The notes under the pieces were generated by a model. The model saw only the letters and a list, made by a program, of their open reading frames with translations, was not told the origin of the DNA and searched no databases. From NCBI RefSeq assembly GCF_900637555.1, contig NZ_LR134378.1, positions 2,552,001 through 2,616,000 on the forward strand: 64,000 bases of DNA, given 5' to 3'. This stretch comes from Lautropia mirabilis (GTDB taxonomy: Bacteria; Pseudomonadota; Gammaproteobacteria; Burkholderiales; Burkholderiaceae_E). Below, in pieces: positions 19,749 through 28,027 of the stretch (positions within the stretch are counted from its first letter, which is position 1; each line of letters opens with the position of its first letter). Made by a program: the position numbers and the translations under genes.

Positions 19749-20060
19749 CACGATCCCCTCATCCAGCATTTTCAACGAATGTTACGTCATCACACAGGGA
19801 ATCCGACGACATCCGCCCCACCCCGGGAAAGCCCCCGACGGGGCCTCCACCCGGCACTCAGATAGCCCGGATGACACGACATGCCAACCTGACGTGACCC
19901 GGTAACCAGCCCCTGCATCACGCAAAGTTTGTCACATCCACTGACAGAAGGCCTCGGCAGAACCTGTTGCGCTAACAACACAATGCAACAAATATCATTC
20001 CGCCAACATTGGGGGTGGACAAAGCGTGCAGTATGTCCTTAGGGGTTTTTTTTCTTTCTG
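19749..20060. other. Divergent relA / activator-like control region
   Basis: A 312-bp gap between two divergent genes. It is distinctly AT-richer near its right end (about 19915-20060: Ala/Thr-rich words and an 8-T run at 20045-20052). No gene or RNA is recognised. Promoters for both neighbours are expected here; no -24/-12 sigma-54 box was found by eye. Confidence 0.4.
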
Positions 20061-21431
20061 ATGGAATACCCGACACCTAGACGACCACCCCATCCGTCCA
20101 TGAGCAACAAGCACCTTATGATCGTGGAACTCTCGCCCGAACATGCCATCGGGCTGCAGAACTCCCCGCTGGCGAGAGACGCCCTGCTGATCCAAGGTAT
20201 CAAGAAAGCCATCGTCAAGCTGCACAGCACCGAAGTCGACGTCATCGTGCTCGACTTCGGCACGCACGGTGGCCCCAGCCAGGCCAACTCCCCCGTGGAC
20301 GCCTGTCGCCAGCTGACCGCGGCCAGCCCCAACGCCAAGATCATCGCCATCGGTGCCACCGATGACTACCTGGCCGGCCAGCTGCTGCTGCCCAACGTCT
20401 ACGACGTGCTGGCCTACCCGTCCGACACCCAGGTCCTGCCCTATGCCGTGCAGCGCGCCCGCCGCCTGCAGCAGATCCGCCTGCACAACATCAGCCTCAC
20501 CAAGGTCCGCCCGCTCAACGAGCTGATCCCGGGCCTGATGAGCAGCGATGCTGCCGTGCGCCGCGTCGTCAAGCGCGCCCGTCGCCTGCTGGGCCACAAC
20601 CTGCGCATCCTGATCCAGGGCGAGCCCGGCACCGGTCGCAAGACCCTGGCCCACTACTTTGCCCAGTACAACGGCCAGCGCCCCGGCACCGACAGCGCCC
20701 AGCTGCCGGCCGTGCCGATGCCTCCGATCGTCAGCTGCAACCGCTACACCCGCGGCATCGACATCGAGGTCGCCTTCCGCAAGGCGACCACCGAGTACCA
20801 GGGCACCGGCCAGCCCATCGTCATCCTGGAAAACGTCGAGCAGCTCGACCCCACCACCCAGACCGAGCTGCTGTACCTGATCCACAACAGCGAGACGCGC
20901 TGGAAGGATGTCAACACGCTGCCGCAGATCATCAGCATCGCCAGCCCGTCGCTGGGCAACCGCATCGTCGAGGGACAGTTCCGCCGCGACCTGTACGATC
21001 GCCTGGGTCAGGTGCACCTGTGCCTGCCGGCCCTGCGCCAGCGTGGTGACGACGCCCGCGAACTGGCCCAGTGGCTGCTGAACCAGGCCCACCAGGAGAA
21101 CCCGGACAAGCCCCGCATGGTGCTCTCGGACGATGCCCTCGTGGCCATCAGCCGCTACACCTGGCACGGCAACATCACCGAGCTGCGCAACGTCATCCAG
21201 CAGGCCATGCTCACCACCGACGGCGTCGTCATCCAGGCATCCGACCTGGCACTGCCCGCCAACGAGACCCTGCCGCCGGTCACCATCAAGCATGCCCGCG
21301 ACGAAGCCGAACGCGATGCCATCATGCGCGCCCTGAAGGACGCCAACGACAACATCGCCAAGGCCGCCATCACCCTGGGTGTCAGCCGCCCCACGCTCTA
21401 CGACCTGTTGGCCAAGCACCACATGCGCTGA
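20061..21431 (+). CDS. Degenerate sigma-54-activator-like AAA+ regulator with Fis-type HTH
   Basis: A 456-residue protein with the bacterial enhancer-binding-protein layout. About 18-140 resembles a response-regulator receiver (VDVIVLDFG), about 155-395 an AAA+ domain and about 415-456 a Fis-type helix-turn-helix (NIAKAAITLGVSRPTLYDLL). Walker A is present (GEPGTGRKT, 187-195), and the segment FRRDLYDRLGQVHLCLPALRQR matches the arginine-finger/sensor region. However, the Walker B Asp-Glu is replaced (ILENVEQL, 255-262) and the GAFTGA sigma-54-contact loop is missing between them. I infer DNA binding without classical sigma-54 activation. It lies near the Tad locus and may regulate it. Start 20061 or 20100; neither has a good ribosome site. 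Confidence 0.8.
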   Translation: MEYPTPRRPPHPSMSNKHLMIVELSPEHAIGLQNSPLARDALLIQGIKKAIVKLHSTEVDVIVLDFGTHGGPSQANSPVDACRQLTAASPNAKIIAIGATDDYLAGQLLLPNVYDVLAYPSDTQVLPYAVQRARRLQQIRLHNISLTKVRPLNELIPGLMSSDAAVRRVVKRARRLLGHNLRILIQGEPGTGRKTLAHYFAQYNGQRPGTDSAQLPAVPMPPIVSCNRYTRGIDIEVAFRKATTEYQGTGQPIVILENVEQLDPTTQTELLYLIHNSETRWKDVNTLPQIISIASPSLGNRIVEGQFRRDLYDRLGQVHLCLPALRQRGDDARELAQWLLNQAHQENPDKPRMVLSDDALVAISRYTWHGNITELRNVIQQAMLTTDGVVIQASDLALPANETLPPVTIKHARDEAERDAIMRALKDANDNIAKAAITLGVSRPTLYDLLAKHHMR

Positions 21432-21630
21432 AAACGGCAGCCGCCCCGGGGCCTGGCCCCGGCCTGCACCTGTCCAGGCCCCCCTGGAACCGGGTACTGC
21501 GGTAAAATACAGGGGTACGGTACACCGTCCCCCGTCAGATGGACGGTGCAGCCTGATGGCCGCACCGTTCTGTCGTTTCCGTGCCCGGGTGGTGTTCCTT
21601 CGGGCAGTGTCTCACTCCAGAGGTGATTCC

Positions 21631-22995
21631 TTGGCTGCGAACCCCAAACGGGCTCCCCTCAGCGCCCGACATCTGCTGGGCTCCACGCTCCTGCTGCTGT
21701 CCGCCTCCGCTGCCGCCCAGACCGGCGGCCCCATCGGCGGTCCGGTCGGCGCCCCCACCGGCGCCAATGGCGCCACCGGCGGCAGCTACTACCAGGGCAG
21801 CCGCGGCGCACTGGCCTCGCCCAACGGCAACTGGTCCTCGGGCCGTGCCGGACGGGGTGCCTACGGCATGGACCGCCGCAACCAGTCCTACAACACCTAC
21901 CGGGCCACCGGCTACGAAGTCCAGCCCCAGATCCGCAACGTTCCCGGCCAGGCCCAGCCCAGCGCCGCGCTGCAGAAAAAGGTGCGCCCTGGCCAGGAAG
22001 ATGCCACCCGGCGCGTGGCCGGCAACACTCGCCGCAGCATCGACGAACCCATCAACCTGTCCTCACTCACCAAAAAGGTGGCGCGCAAGGAAGTCAGCGC
22101 CATCGAGCACTACCGCGACATGGTGCAACAGGGCATGATGGCCGAGTCCGGCCTCTCCGGTCGTCCGGACTATGGCCGTGCCCAGGCCCTGTACTGCGAG
22201 GCCGCCCGCGGTGGCTACCCCGACGCCATGGTGCGCCTGGGCTGGATCTACGAGGAAGGCAAGGGCGTTCCCAAGAACACCGACATGGCCGCCACGCTGT
22301 TCCAGCGCGCAGCCCGCTTCGGCAGCGACATCGCCCAGGACCTCACCCAGCGCTACAAGATGGGCAAGGAAGTGCTGCCCCCCTGCGTCAAGGGCAGCAT
22401 CGTCGAGAAAGGCTCTGCCGAGCGCTCGGCCAGCGTCACCGAACTGGCTGCACTCAGCAACCACACCGCACGCAGCCGCAATCCGGTGGCCGGTGCGGCA
22501 CGCACCAAGATCGTCAACCACGTCATCGCCGAGGCCCGCAAGTACAAGCTTGATCCTCGCCTGGTGCTGGCCGTGATGTCCACCGAATCCGCGTTCAACC
22601 CCAACGCCCGTTCCGATCGCAACGCCTTCGGGCTCATGCAGATCATCCCGGAAACGGCCGAGCGCTTCGGTGTCACCGACATCATGGACCCGGTGCAGAA
22701 CATCCGGGGCGGCATGGCCTACCTGCGCTGGCTGCTCAACTATTACCGGGGTGACGTGAGCCTGGTGCTGGCCGCCTACAACGCCGGCGAAGGCGCCGTC
22801 GACCGCTACAACGGCGTGCCGCCCTATGCCGAGACACTGGCCTACGTCCAGCGCATCCGGGCCGCCTACCCGTTCGACTTCCACCCCTACGATCCCAGCG
22901 CCACGGCCAGCAGCTCGATGTTCAAGGAAAAGGGAAAGCCGAAGGACACCACGCTGTCGGCCAACCAGCCGACCTCCCGTGACCGCAACAGCTGA
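21631..22995 (+). CDS. Exported lytic transglycosylase with Sel1-type repeat
   Basis: Cleaves peptidoglycan glycan strands in the periplasm. From a TTG start (AGGTGA 4 nt before it) the 454-residue precursor has a signal peptide ending ASAAAQ near 30, then a Gly/Pro/Asn-rich stretch to about 90, a Sel1/TPR-like repeat region (about 170-235: AQALYCEAARGGYPDAMVRLGWIYEEGKGVPKN), and a C-terminal SLT domain. The SLT domain has the catalytic Glu in STESAFNPNARS, the FGLMQIIPETAERFGV block and AYNAGEGAVDRYNGVPPYAET. An upstream ATG at 21556 is possible but would bury the signal peptide. Tandem hairpins terminate it. Context with the regulator before and Tad genes after suggests, but does not prove, a role in pilus passage through the wall. 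Confidence 0.88.
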   Translation: MAANPKRAPLSARHLLGSTLLLLSASAAAQTGGPIGGPVGAPTGANGATGGSYYQGSRGALASPNGNWSSGRAGRGAYGMDRRNQSYNTYRATGYEVQPQIRNVPGQAQPSAALQKKVRPGQEDATRRVAGNTRRSIDEPINLSSLTKKVARKEVSAIEHYRDMVQQGMMAESGLSGRPDYGRAQALYCEAARGGYPDAMVRLGWIYEEGKGVPKNTDMAATLFQRAARFGSDIAQDLTQRYKMGKEVLPPCVKGSIVEKGSAERSASVTELAALSNHTARSRNPVAGAARTKIVNHVIAEARKYKLDPRLVLAVMSTESAFNPNARSDRNAFGLMQIIPETAERFGVTDIMDPVQNIRGGMAYLRWLLNYYRGDVSLVLAAYNAGEGAVDRYNGVPPYAETLAYVQRIRAAYPFDFHPYDPSATASSSMFKEKGKPKDTTLSANQPTSRDRNS

Positions 22996-23028
22996 ACCAC
23001 AACAGCTGAGATCGTCCGGGATCGTTCC

Positions 23029-23053
23029 AGGCCCCCTGCATGAAGGGGCCTTT
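23029..23053 (+). terminator. Intrinsic terminator after the lytic transglycosylase gene
   Basis: AGGCCCC (23029-23035) pairs with GGGGCCT (23045-23051), followed by TT. A short stem directly downstream of the stop codon. Confidence 0.6.
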
Positions 23054-23071
23054 CAGACCGCCTGAAGCAAC

Positions 23072-23096
23072 AAGGCCCGCCTCATCGGCGGGCCTT
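23072..23096. terminator. Second hairpin, bidirectional terminator
   Basis: AAGGCCCGCC and GGCGGGCCTT make a perfect 10-bp stem with a TCATC loop. Symmetric A and T ends allow it to act on transcripts from the plus-strand transglycosylase and, less directly, the minus-strand Tad operon ending at 23282. The rest of the gap to 23281 shows nothing recognisable. Confidence 0.65.
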
Positions 23097-23281
23097 CTCA
23101 TTCATGACCGGGCCTTGTCACTCACTGGCATGGATCCGAGCCGCGAACGGCCCAGGCAATCGACAGACTCACAACGGAAACAGCCGTCCTGAAACGGCCA
23201 TCGCCCACGCTGTCCGCTTTGCGCGCACCTGACCTGCTATCTGGCTACCGGGTCCATCGGTAGCCCATCCTCCAACCGGAA

Positions 23282-24481
23282 TCAACCCGCCGTCTCGCCC
23301 TTGTCCTCACCATCTGCCGTCGTGCAGACCGCAGGATGCACGGCCGGTGCTGAAGCATCAGGGGGCGTGGACATCAACGGTTTCGGATCCACCAGTCCCA
23401 GCAAACTGCCCCCCGTCGTCGTGCCGGTTCCCTGACCCACAGTGCCGCCCGACGACAGGTTGGGCACCGCACCTGCCGACGCCTGGCCCTGTCCCAGACC
23501 CCAGCGAACCGGCCCCTTCTCCGGCATGAAATAGGAAGGATCATGCCGCTGCGGCGCAGGTCCCGTATTGCTCTGCACCGGTGTGCGTTGAGGTACCGGA
23601 CGCAGCGTGCCGGCGCCCAGCGTGCCCCCCTGGCCCATGGGCACATTCGACTTCACGGCAGCCATCAGCAGGGGTGAGCGCCGTGCAGGCGACATCATCC
23701 GCGTCGTGGCCACCACCTTCACCGGAATCCGTCCCTGCAGGTAATACAGGCAGTTGCCGCTTCCGGCCGTCCCCTGGGCCACCAGGCCCGTCAGTGAATC
23801 ACAGCCGTGGATCGTGCGCATGGCCTTCAGGAACAGGGTGGACACGCCGGGTACCCGCAACGGTACCCCGTAGGTCACCTCCAGGCGAAGCATGTTGGCA
23901 TCGGCCAGCGTCTGACCGGAACTGCGCCCGATCGGCTCGTTCCCGCGATAGCCAGACGCCCCACTGGCCGGCATCGTCTTCTCACGCCGGTTGTCCAGGT
24001 TGTCGTTCGGAATCTCGTCCTGACCGGCAATCTTCTCGCCAAAAGGATCCAGCGCCGGCCCCGCCCAGTCCGAAAAACTCTCCAGCGTCGGAGACAGCTG
24101 CTTCACCTCGATCCACTGGGCAGCACGACCGCCCGTTACATGCAGCCGCGCCTGCTGCTCCTTCAGCATCTTCTCGGCCATGCTGCCTGCCCCATACAGC
24201 CATGGCACCAGCCCGCTGGCCAGGCCCTTCAGGATCGCCTCCTCGCCCGCATGCTCGACCGCGCCCGCCCGTGTCGCCTCCTGCAGCGCATACCCCACCG
24301 ACTGGCGCGCATGAAAGACCAGCACCATCTGCACGACGGCCATACCAACCAGCAGCAGCCCCGGAACAGCCACCACCAGCTCCACCATCGACACGCCACG
24401 CTGCCGATGTCCCTGCAGCCTTCCATCTCGAAAATAGGGTACGGCGGACGACGCGGATACTGCCATGAGGGAATTGTTCAT
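23282..24481 (-). CDS. TadE-like pseudopilin protein with long C-terminal tail
   Basis: Last gene of the Tad locus. The 399-residue protein has a TadE-type N-terminus: a short basic leader, then QRGVSMVELVVAVPGLLLVGMAVVQMVLVF (about 29-58), one membrane helix of the kind cleaved or retained by the prepilin peptidase in TadE/TadF pseudopilins. The central part has two Cys (GCDSLT and GNCLYY), and the last about 120 residues are Gly, Pro, Thr and Ser rich and probably disordered. It starts 7 nt after the TPR gene stop, so the two are coupled. ATG 24481 or 24466 may be the start. Confidence 0.82.
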   Translation of the reverse strand: MNNSLMAVSASSAVPYFRDGRLQGHRQRGVSMVELVVAVPGLLLVGMAVVQMVLVFHARQSVGYALQEATRAGAVEHAGEEAILKGLASGLVPWLYGAGSMAEKMLKEQQARLHVTGGRAAQWIEVKQLSPTLESFSDWAGPALDPFGEKIAGQDEIPNDNLDNRREKTMPASGASGYRGNEPIGRSSGQTLADANMLRLEVTYGVPLRVPGVSTLFLKAMRTIHGCDSLTGLVAQGTAGSGNCLYYLQGRIPVKVVATTRMMSPARRSPLLMAAVKSNVPMGQGGTLGAGTLRPVPQRTPVQSNTGPAPQRHDPSYFMPEKGPVRWGLGQGQASAGAVPNLSSGGTVGQGTGTTTGGSLLGLVDPKPLMSTPPDASAPAVHPAVCTTADGEDKGETAG

Positions 24482-24488
24482 GATGATT

Positions 24489-25796
24489 TCACGCAGGGTT
24501 CCGACGAGGCACGTGCACAGCCGGTGCCTCATCCAGATACTCGATCATCGGCCTTGTGGCGGGGCCCTTGCCGGAACCTTGGCCTGTCACACCTTCCGGC
24601 AGTCTCCCCTCGGCTGCGATGGGCGTTTCCGCGCCCCCAGCCGAATACGGCCCGGACGCAGACTGTGCCCCGGAACCTGGCTGTACCGGATAGCCGATCA
24701 GCATCGCAGGCGGCGACGAATCCTTCGGCCCGTATGCATCCCGTGCCGTCTGGCGCGTCGGTTTCTGACCGACCGGATCGTTCGATACCTTCCCGTGGCG
24801 AGTGACCTGTACAGCCCGATTCTCCCAAACCGTTCGTGCATCCATGTCCACGGACTGCGCGTCTGGCCCCGCTGCGTCTACATCCCGAGAAAAGGCAGGG
24901 TCACGAGAAACACCAGAACTACCGGGAATGCCTGAAGGAACGCCTGGTCTGGCCGGAACACCCCCCAGCATCTGCTGGATCCGACCTACCTGAGCCAGCA
25001 CACTGTCCACAAGCACGGCTTCGGCCTGCTCGGTCAGGCCCGCCGCTTCTCGCACGGCCGGACTCTGCTGCAGCAAGGCAATATGGTCCAGCGATGTCTG
25101 CGTCTGCGCCACCGACAGCGTGAGCAGGTTGACCATGCCCTTCAGGCGCAACGCCTGCTGCTGCACATCCGGCTCAGAATCACGGCCCACACTCCCCTTT
25201 GCTGCACCTGCGCTGGCGCCCCTGGAGAATCCACGCTCTACGCCGCGAGAACCCGACACCGACACACCGTCTGTCGTGCCTGCTCCCGATTGGGCCGGGC
25301 CATCCACCAGAAGATGACGGTAGGCATCCAGCGCCGCGCCAGCCGAGCCTGCACGCTGGTGGATATTGCCAACACGCAGCCAGGCCGCATTACGATACTG
25401 CGGCGCCAGTTCGATCAGCGACGAAAAGATGCGCAGCGCCTCGACATCCTCGCCTTTGCGGTAATGCTGCTCCGCTTCATCGTAGAGCTGCTGCAGCATC
25501 TGCGCCGACAGCCCGTTCTGGTTCAACGCCATGCGCGGGCATGACAGCGACGCCTCCGTACCCGCGGCATGCGGCACCACCCGCCTGGCATCCACACCAG
25601 CCGGCGAACTGAAAGATGAAATGCACCGGGAGCCATCCCCCCACGACTGAGCCGCCTGGGCAGGAGGCATGAACAGCATGGCAGCGCCACACACCAGTGA
25701 TGACAGCATCAAGCGACTTGCTCCGAACACAGCCCCTTCCCGGCAGCGCATCACCGCTGAGCCGCGAGGTTCAACACTTTCAGATCGAATCTTCAT
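24489..25796 (-). CDS. Exported TPR protein of the Tad locus (TadD-like)
   Basis: A 435-residue protein with an N-terminal signal-type hydrophobic segment (LMLSSLVCGAAMLFMPPAQAAQ, about 29-50) and a TPR-like region at about 100-165 (AEQHYRKGEDVEALRIFSSLIELAPQYRNAAWLRVGNIHQRAG). The remainder is Gly/Ser/Pro rich and low complexity. TadD-family TPR lipoproteins act as periplasmic pilotins or assembly factors in Tad systems; no lipobox is clear here, so the likeness is positional and structural. It lies between the DUF192 gene and the terminal TadE-like gene. Confidence 0.75.
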   Translation of the reverse strand: MKIRSESVEPRGSAVMRCREGAVFGASRLMLSSLVCGAAMLFMPPAQAAQSWGDGSRCISSFSSPAGVDARRVVPHAAGTEASLSCPRMALNQNGLSAQMLQQLYDEAEQHYRKGEDVEALRIFSSLIELAPQYRNAAWLRVGNIHQRAGSAGAALDAYRHLLVDGPAQSGAGTTDGVSVSGSRGVERGFSRGASAGAAKGSVGRDSEPDVQQQALRLKGMVNLLTLSVAQTQTSLDHIALLQQSPAVREAAGLTEQAEAVLVDSVLAQVGRIQQMLGGVPARPGVPSGIPGSSGVSRDPAFSRDVDAAGPDAQSVDMDARTVWENRAVQVTRHGKVSNDPVGQKPTRQTARDAYGPKDSSPPAMLIGYPVQPGSGAQSASGPYSAGGAETPIAAEGRLPEGVTGQGSGKGPATRPMIEYLDEAPAVHVPRRNPA

Positions 25797-25831
25797 GACA
25801 TGCTCTGAACGATTGACGTCACCACGTGGTT

Positions 25832-26218
25832 TTACTTCGCCGCCCTGAACGTGCCGCCCTCCGGACTGAAGATGTCTTCATCCGGTACCAGTTGCAGCCG
25901 CATTCCCGGACGGATGTCCAGCCGGGAGACTTCACCTTCCCGAAGCTCCAGCACCGCACGGGCACGGCGACAGATCCGCATCCCGAAGCGTGGTAGACGA
26001 CAGCAGCGCAGCACCTTCTGATCACGGTCCAGAAACACGATATCCAGCGCATGCGCCATGCCCATCCCATGGACGGCATTCGTCTTCGGAAAGAACATGC
26101 CGGCGCCGTGCCGCGGTTCCGGATGCGCAATCAGTCCACGAGCCCGCTGCCACCAGGTACGTGCATGGTGCACGTGGATGCGCACGCGATCCGTGTCGAA
26201 TTCGGCATGGGCGTTCAT
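25832..26218 (-). CDS. DUF192 family protein in the Tad operon
   Basis: A 128-residue protein of the DUF192 family, a small beta-barrel group of unknown activity. Visible family features are RARGLIAHPEPRHGAGMFFPKTNAVHGMGMAHALDIVFLDRDQKVL and the tail VLELREGEVSRLDIRPGMRL. No signal peptide is visible with this start. The ATG at 26218 overlaps the tadC stop by one base (TGATG), so its translation is coupled to the pilus platform protein. The embedding in the operon argues for a role in Tad assembly or regulation, but the family has no firm function. Confidence 0.88.
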   Translation of the reverse strand: MNAHAEFDTDRVRIHVHHARTWWQRARGLIAHPEPRHGAGMFFPKTNAVHGMGMAHALDIVFLDRDQKVLRCCRLPRFGMRICRRARAVLELREGEVSRLDIRPGMRLQLVPDEDIFSPEGGTFRAAK

Positions 26219-27114
26219 CAGAATAGGCCTCCTTCCATAATCCGGATGGCGATCGGGAAGAACACGATGATGAAGGTGCACGGAAATATGCAGATCATCA
26301 GCGGAAACAACATCTTGACCGGCGCCTTCAGCGCCATGGCCTCGGCCTGCATGAAGCGTTCGTTGCGTCGCTGATCGGCCTGGGCACGCAGGATCGGTCC
26401 CAGGCTGGAGCCCTGCTTCTCGGCCGTCAGAATGGCGGCCACCCAGTTGGAAATGGCCGGAATGCGCAACCGTTCGGCCAGTGCCCGCAACGATTCAGCC
26501 CGGGTTCGGCCCGCGCGGATGTCACGAAGCACGCGACGCAACTCTTCGGACATCGGTCCGGTTGGCCCCTTGTCCACCGCATGCTGCAACGCGCCCGTCA
26601 TGTTGGAGCCCGCCTCGATGGCCAACGTGATGATGTCCAGGTAAAAGGGCAGCGCCTTGGCAATCTGCCGCGTGCGACGGGCCCCTAGGTCACGTAGCCA
26701 GCTCACCGGCAGAAAGGCGCCCACCACAAGGGCCAGCACACACCACGGCAGGCTGGGCAACCCATGCGGCAGCCACGCCAGCACCAGCAGCGCCAGGGCC
26801 AGCAGCGCGCCCAGCACCTGACCGGCCACGAACTGCTCCGGCGTCAGTGCGAACTCCAGACCACCGCGGCGCAACTGCTCGTGCAGCCGTCGCCGCATTG
26901 TCGGCGACACCAGCGGCGTCACCCAGAACGTGGTCGCATGTCCCAGCCAGCCCAGCAGCGCCCAATAGCGCGGCGGATCATCCTGATATTCGTTCTTCTG
27001 CTGCTTCGGTACCTCGGCCGCAGCCCGTGATCCCGCCAGCATGAAGAGCCATATGCACAACACCAAGGCCCCGACCGCCACGAAAGGCAGCACCGATGAA
27101 ATCCAGCCGTTCAT
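26218..27114 (-). CDS. tadC: Tad pilus inner-membrane platform protein TadC
   Basis: A 298-residue T2SSF-domain protein with an N-terminal membrane helix (1-28), two central helices near 100-140, and a final pair (LMICIFPCTFIIVFFPIAI). The cytoplasmic domain holds the family block LPFYLDIITLAIEAGSNMTGALQHA and EKQGSSLGPILRAQADQRR. TadB and TadC together form the inner-membrane platform on which the TadA ATPase acts. The gene follows tadB after 13 bp. Confidence 0.92.
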   Translation of the reverse strand: MNGWISSVLPFVAVGALVLCIWLFMLAGSRAAAEVPKQQKNEYQDDPPRYWALLGWLGHATTFWVTPLVSPTMRRRLHEQLRRGGLEFALTPEQFVAGQVLGALLALALLVLAWLPHGLPSLPWCVLALVVGAFLPVSWLRDLGARRTRQIAKALPFYLDIITLAIEAGSNMTGALQHAVDKGPTGPMSEELRRVLRDIRAGRTRAESLRALAERLRIPAISNWVAAILTAEKQGSSLGPILRAQADQRRNERFMQAEAMALKAPVKMLFPLMICIFPCTFIIVFFPIAIRIMEGGLF

Positions 27115-27127
27115 GATCTTTCCTCAC

Positions 27128-28003
27128 TCAGATATCGATAGCCATGATGCGGCGGATGAAGAGCAGCCCCACGATCTCCAGCACGGCCACCACGCTGCAC
27201 ACGATCCAGCCTTGCCAGCTGTGCAGCAGCGGCGCCATGGCCGTGGGCTCGATGGCAAACAGCGCAGCCCCCACGCCCAGGGGCAGCAGCACCATCACCC
27301 AGCCCTGCATCCGACCCTGCGCGGTCAGCGCCATGATCTTGTCCTCCAGCGCCATCTTCTTGCGGATGGTGTCGGCCAGCCGCTCCAGCGTCTCGGCCAG
27401 GTTGCCGCCGCTTTCATTGGCAATGCGCACGGCGGCCCCGAACAGTCGCAGGTCATCACAACCCATCCGGCGTTCCAGATTCAGCAGCGCATCATCCAGC
27501 GTCACCCCCAGCCGCAGCTCCCGCAGCATCAGCTCGAATTCCTGACCACCGGGTGCAGGCAGCTCGCTGGCCATCTGCCGCAGCGCCAGCGTCATGCTGG
27601 CACCCGCGCGCACCGCGCCGGCAATCAGCATCATGGCGTCGGGAAGTTGCCGGGCAAACAGCTTTCGCCGCTGTGCGCCCAGGTGGCGGATGAGCAGGCT
27701 GGGCAGTGCCCCCAGCGCGACAATGACCGCCACCACCAGGAAGAGCGATCCCGTCAGCAGCCAGATGAGGCCGCAGGCCAGTGCGCACAGCAGCAGGTTG
27801 GCGCGAAACAGCCGGTCCACGTCGACAAACAGCAGCAGGTCCTTCATGCCGTGTCCCACGCGACCGCTGAAATGCCGTCGATAGCCCTCGCCGGCCTTCA
27901 CGGCACCCGGCATCAGCACCAGCACCGCCATCACCACCGCCACGCCCAGCGACAGTGCCGCCACCCAGAACCAGCCATCGAATCCGGTCGAAGCATTCAT
28001 CAT
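27128..28003 (-). CDS. tadB: Tad pilus inner-membrane platform protein TadB
   Basis: A 291-residue membrane protein with the T2SSF domain: RQLPDAMMLIAGAVRAGASMTLALRQMASE and NESGGNLAETLERLADTIRKK are family blocks. Hydrophobic segments are at the N-terminus (about 10-32), a pair near 72-105 and a final pair (about 225-285). It sits 24 bp downstream of tadA and just upstream of tadC, the usual order. Confidence 0.92.
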   Translation of the reverse strand: MMNASTGFDGWFWVAALSLGVAVVMAVLVLMPGAVKAGEGYRRHFSGRVGHGMKDLLLFVDVDRLFRANLLLCALACGLIWLLTGSLFLVVAVIVALGALPSLLIRHLGAQRRKLFARQLPDAMMLIAGAVRAGASMTLALRQMASELPAPGGQEFELMLRELRLGVTLDDALLNLERRMGCDDLRLFGAAVRIANESGGNLAETLERLADTIRKKMALEDKIMALTAQGRMQGWVMVLLPLGVGAALFAIEPTAMAPLLHSWQGWIVCSVVAVLEIVGLLFIRRIMAIDI

Positions 28004-28027
28004 TGTGTGCCCCTTGCGTCTGGCCGC

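Noticed and set aside
17748-19865. 705-codon frame antisense to relA
   Set aside because: Extreme His/Arg/Gln/Pro composition and no motifs; relA on the other strand is certain.
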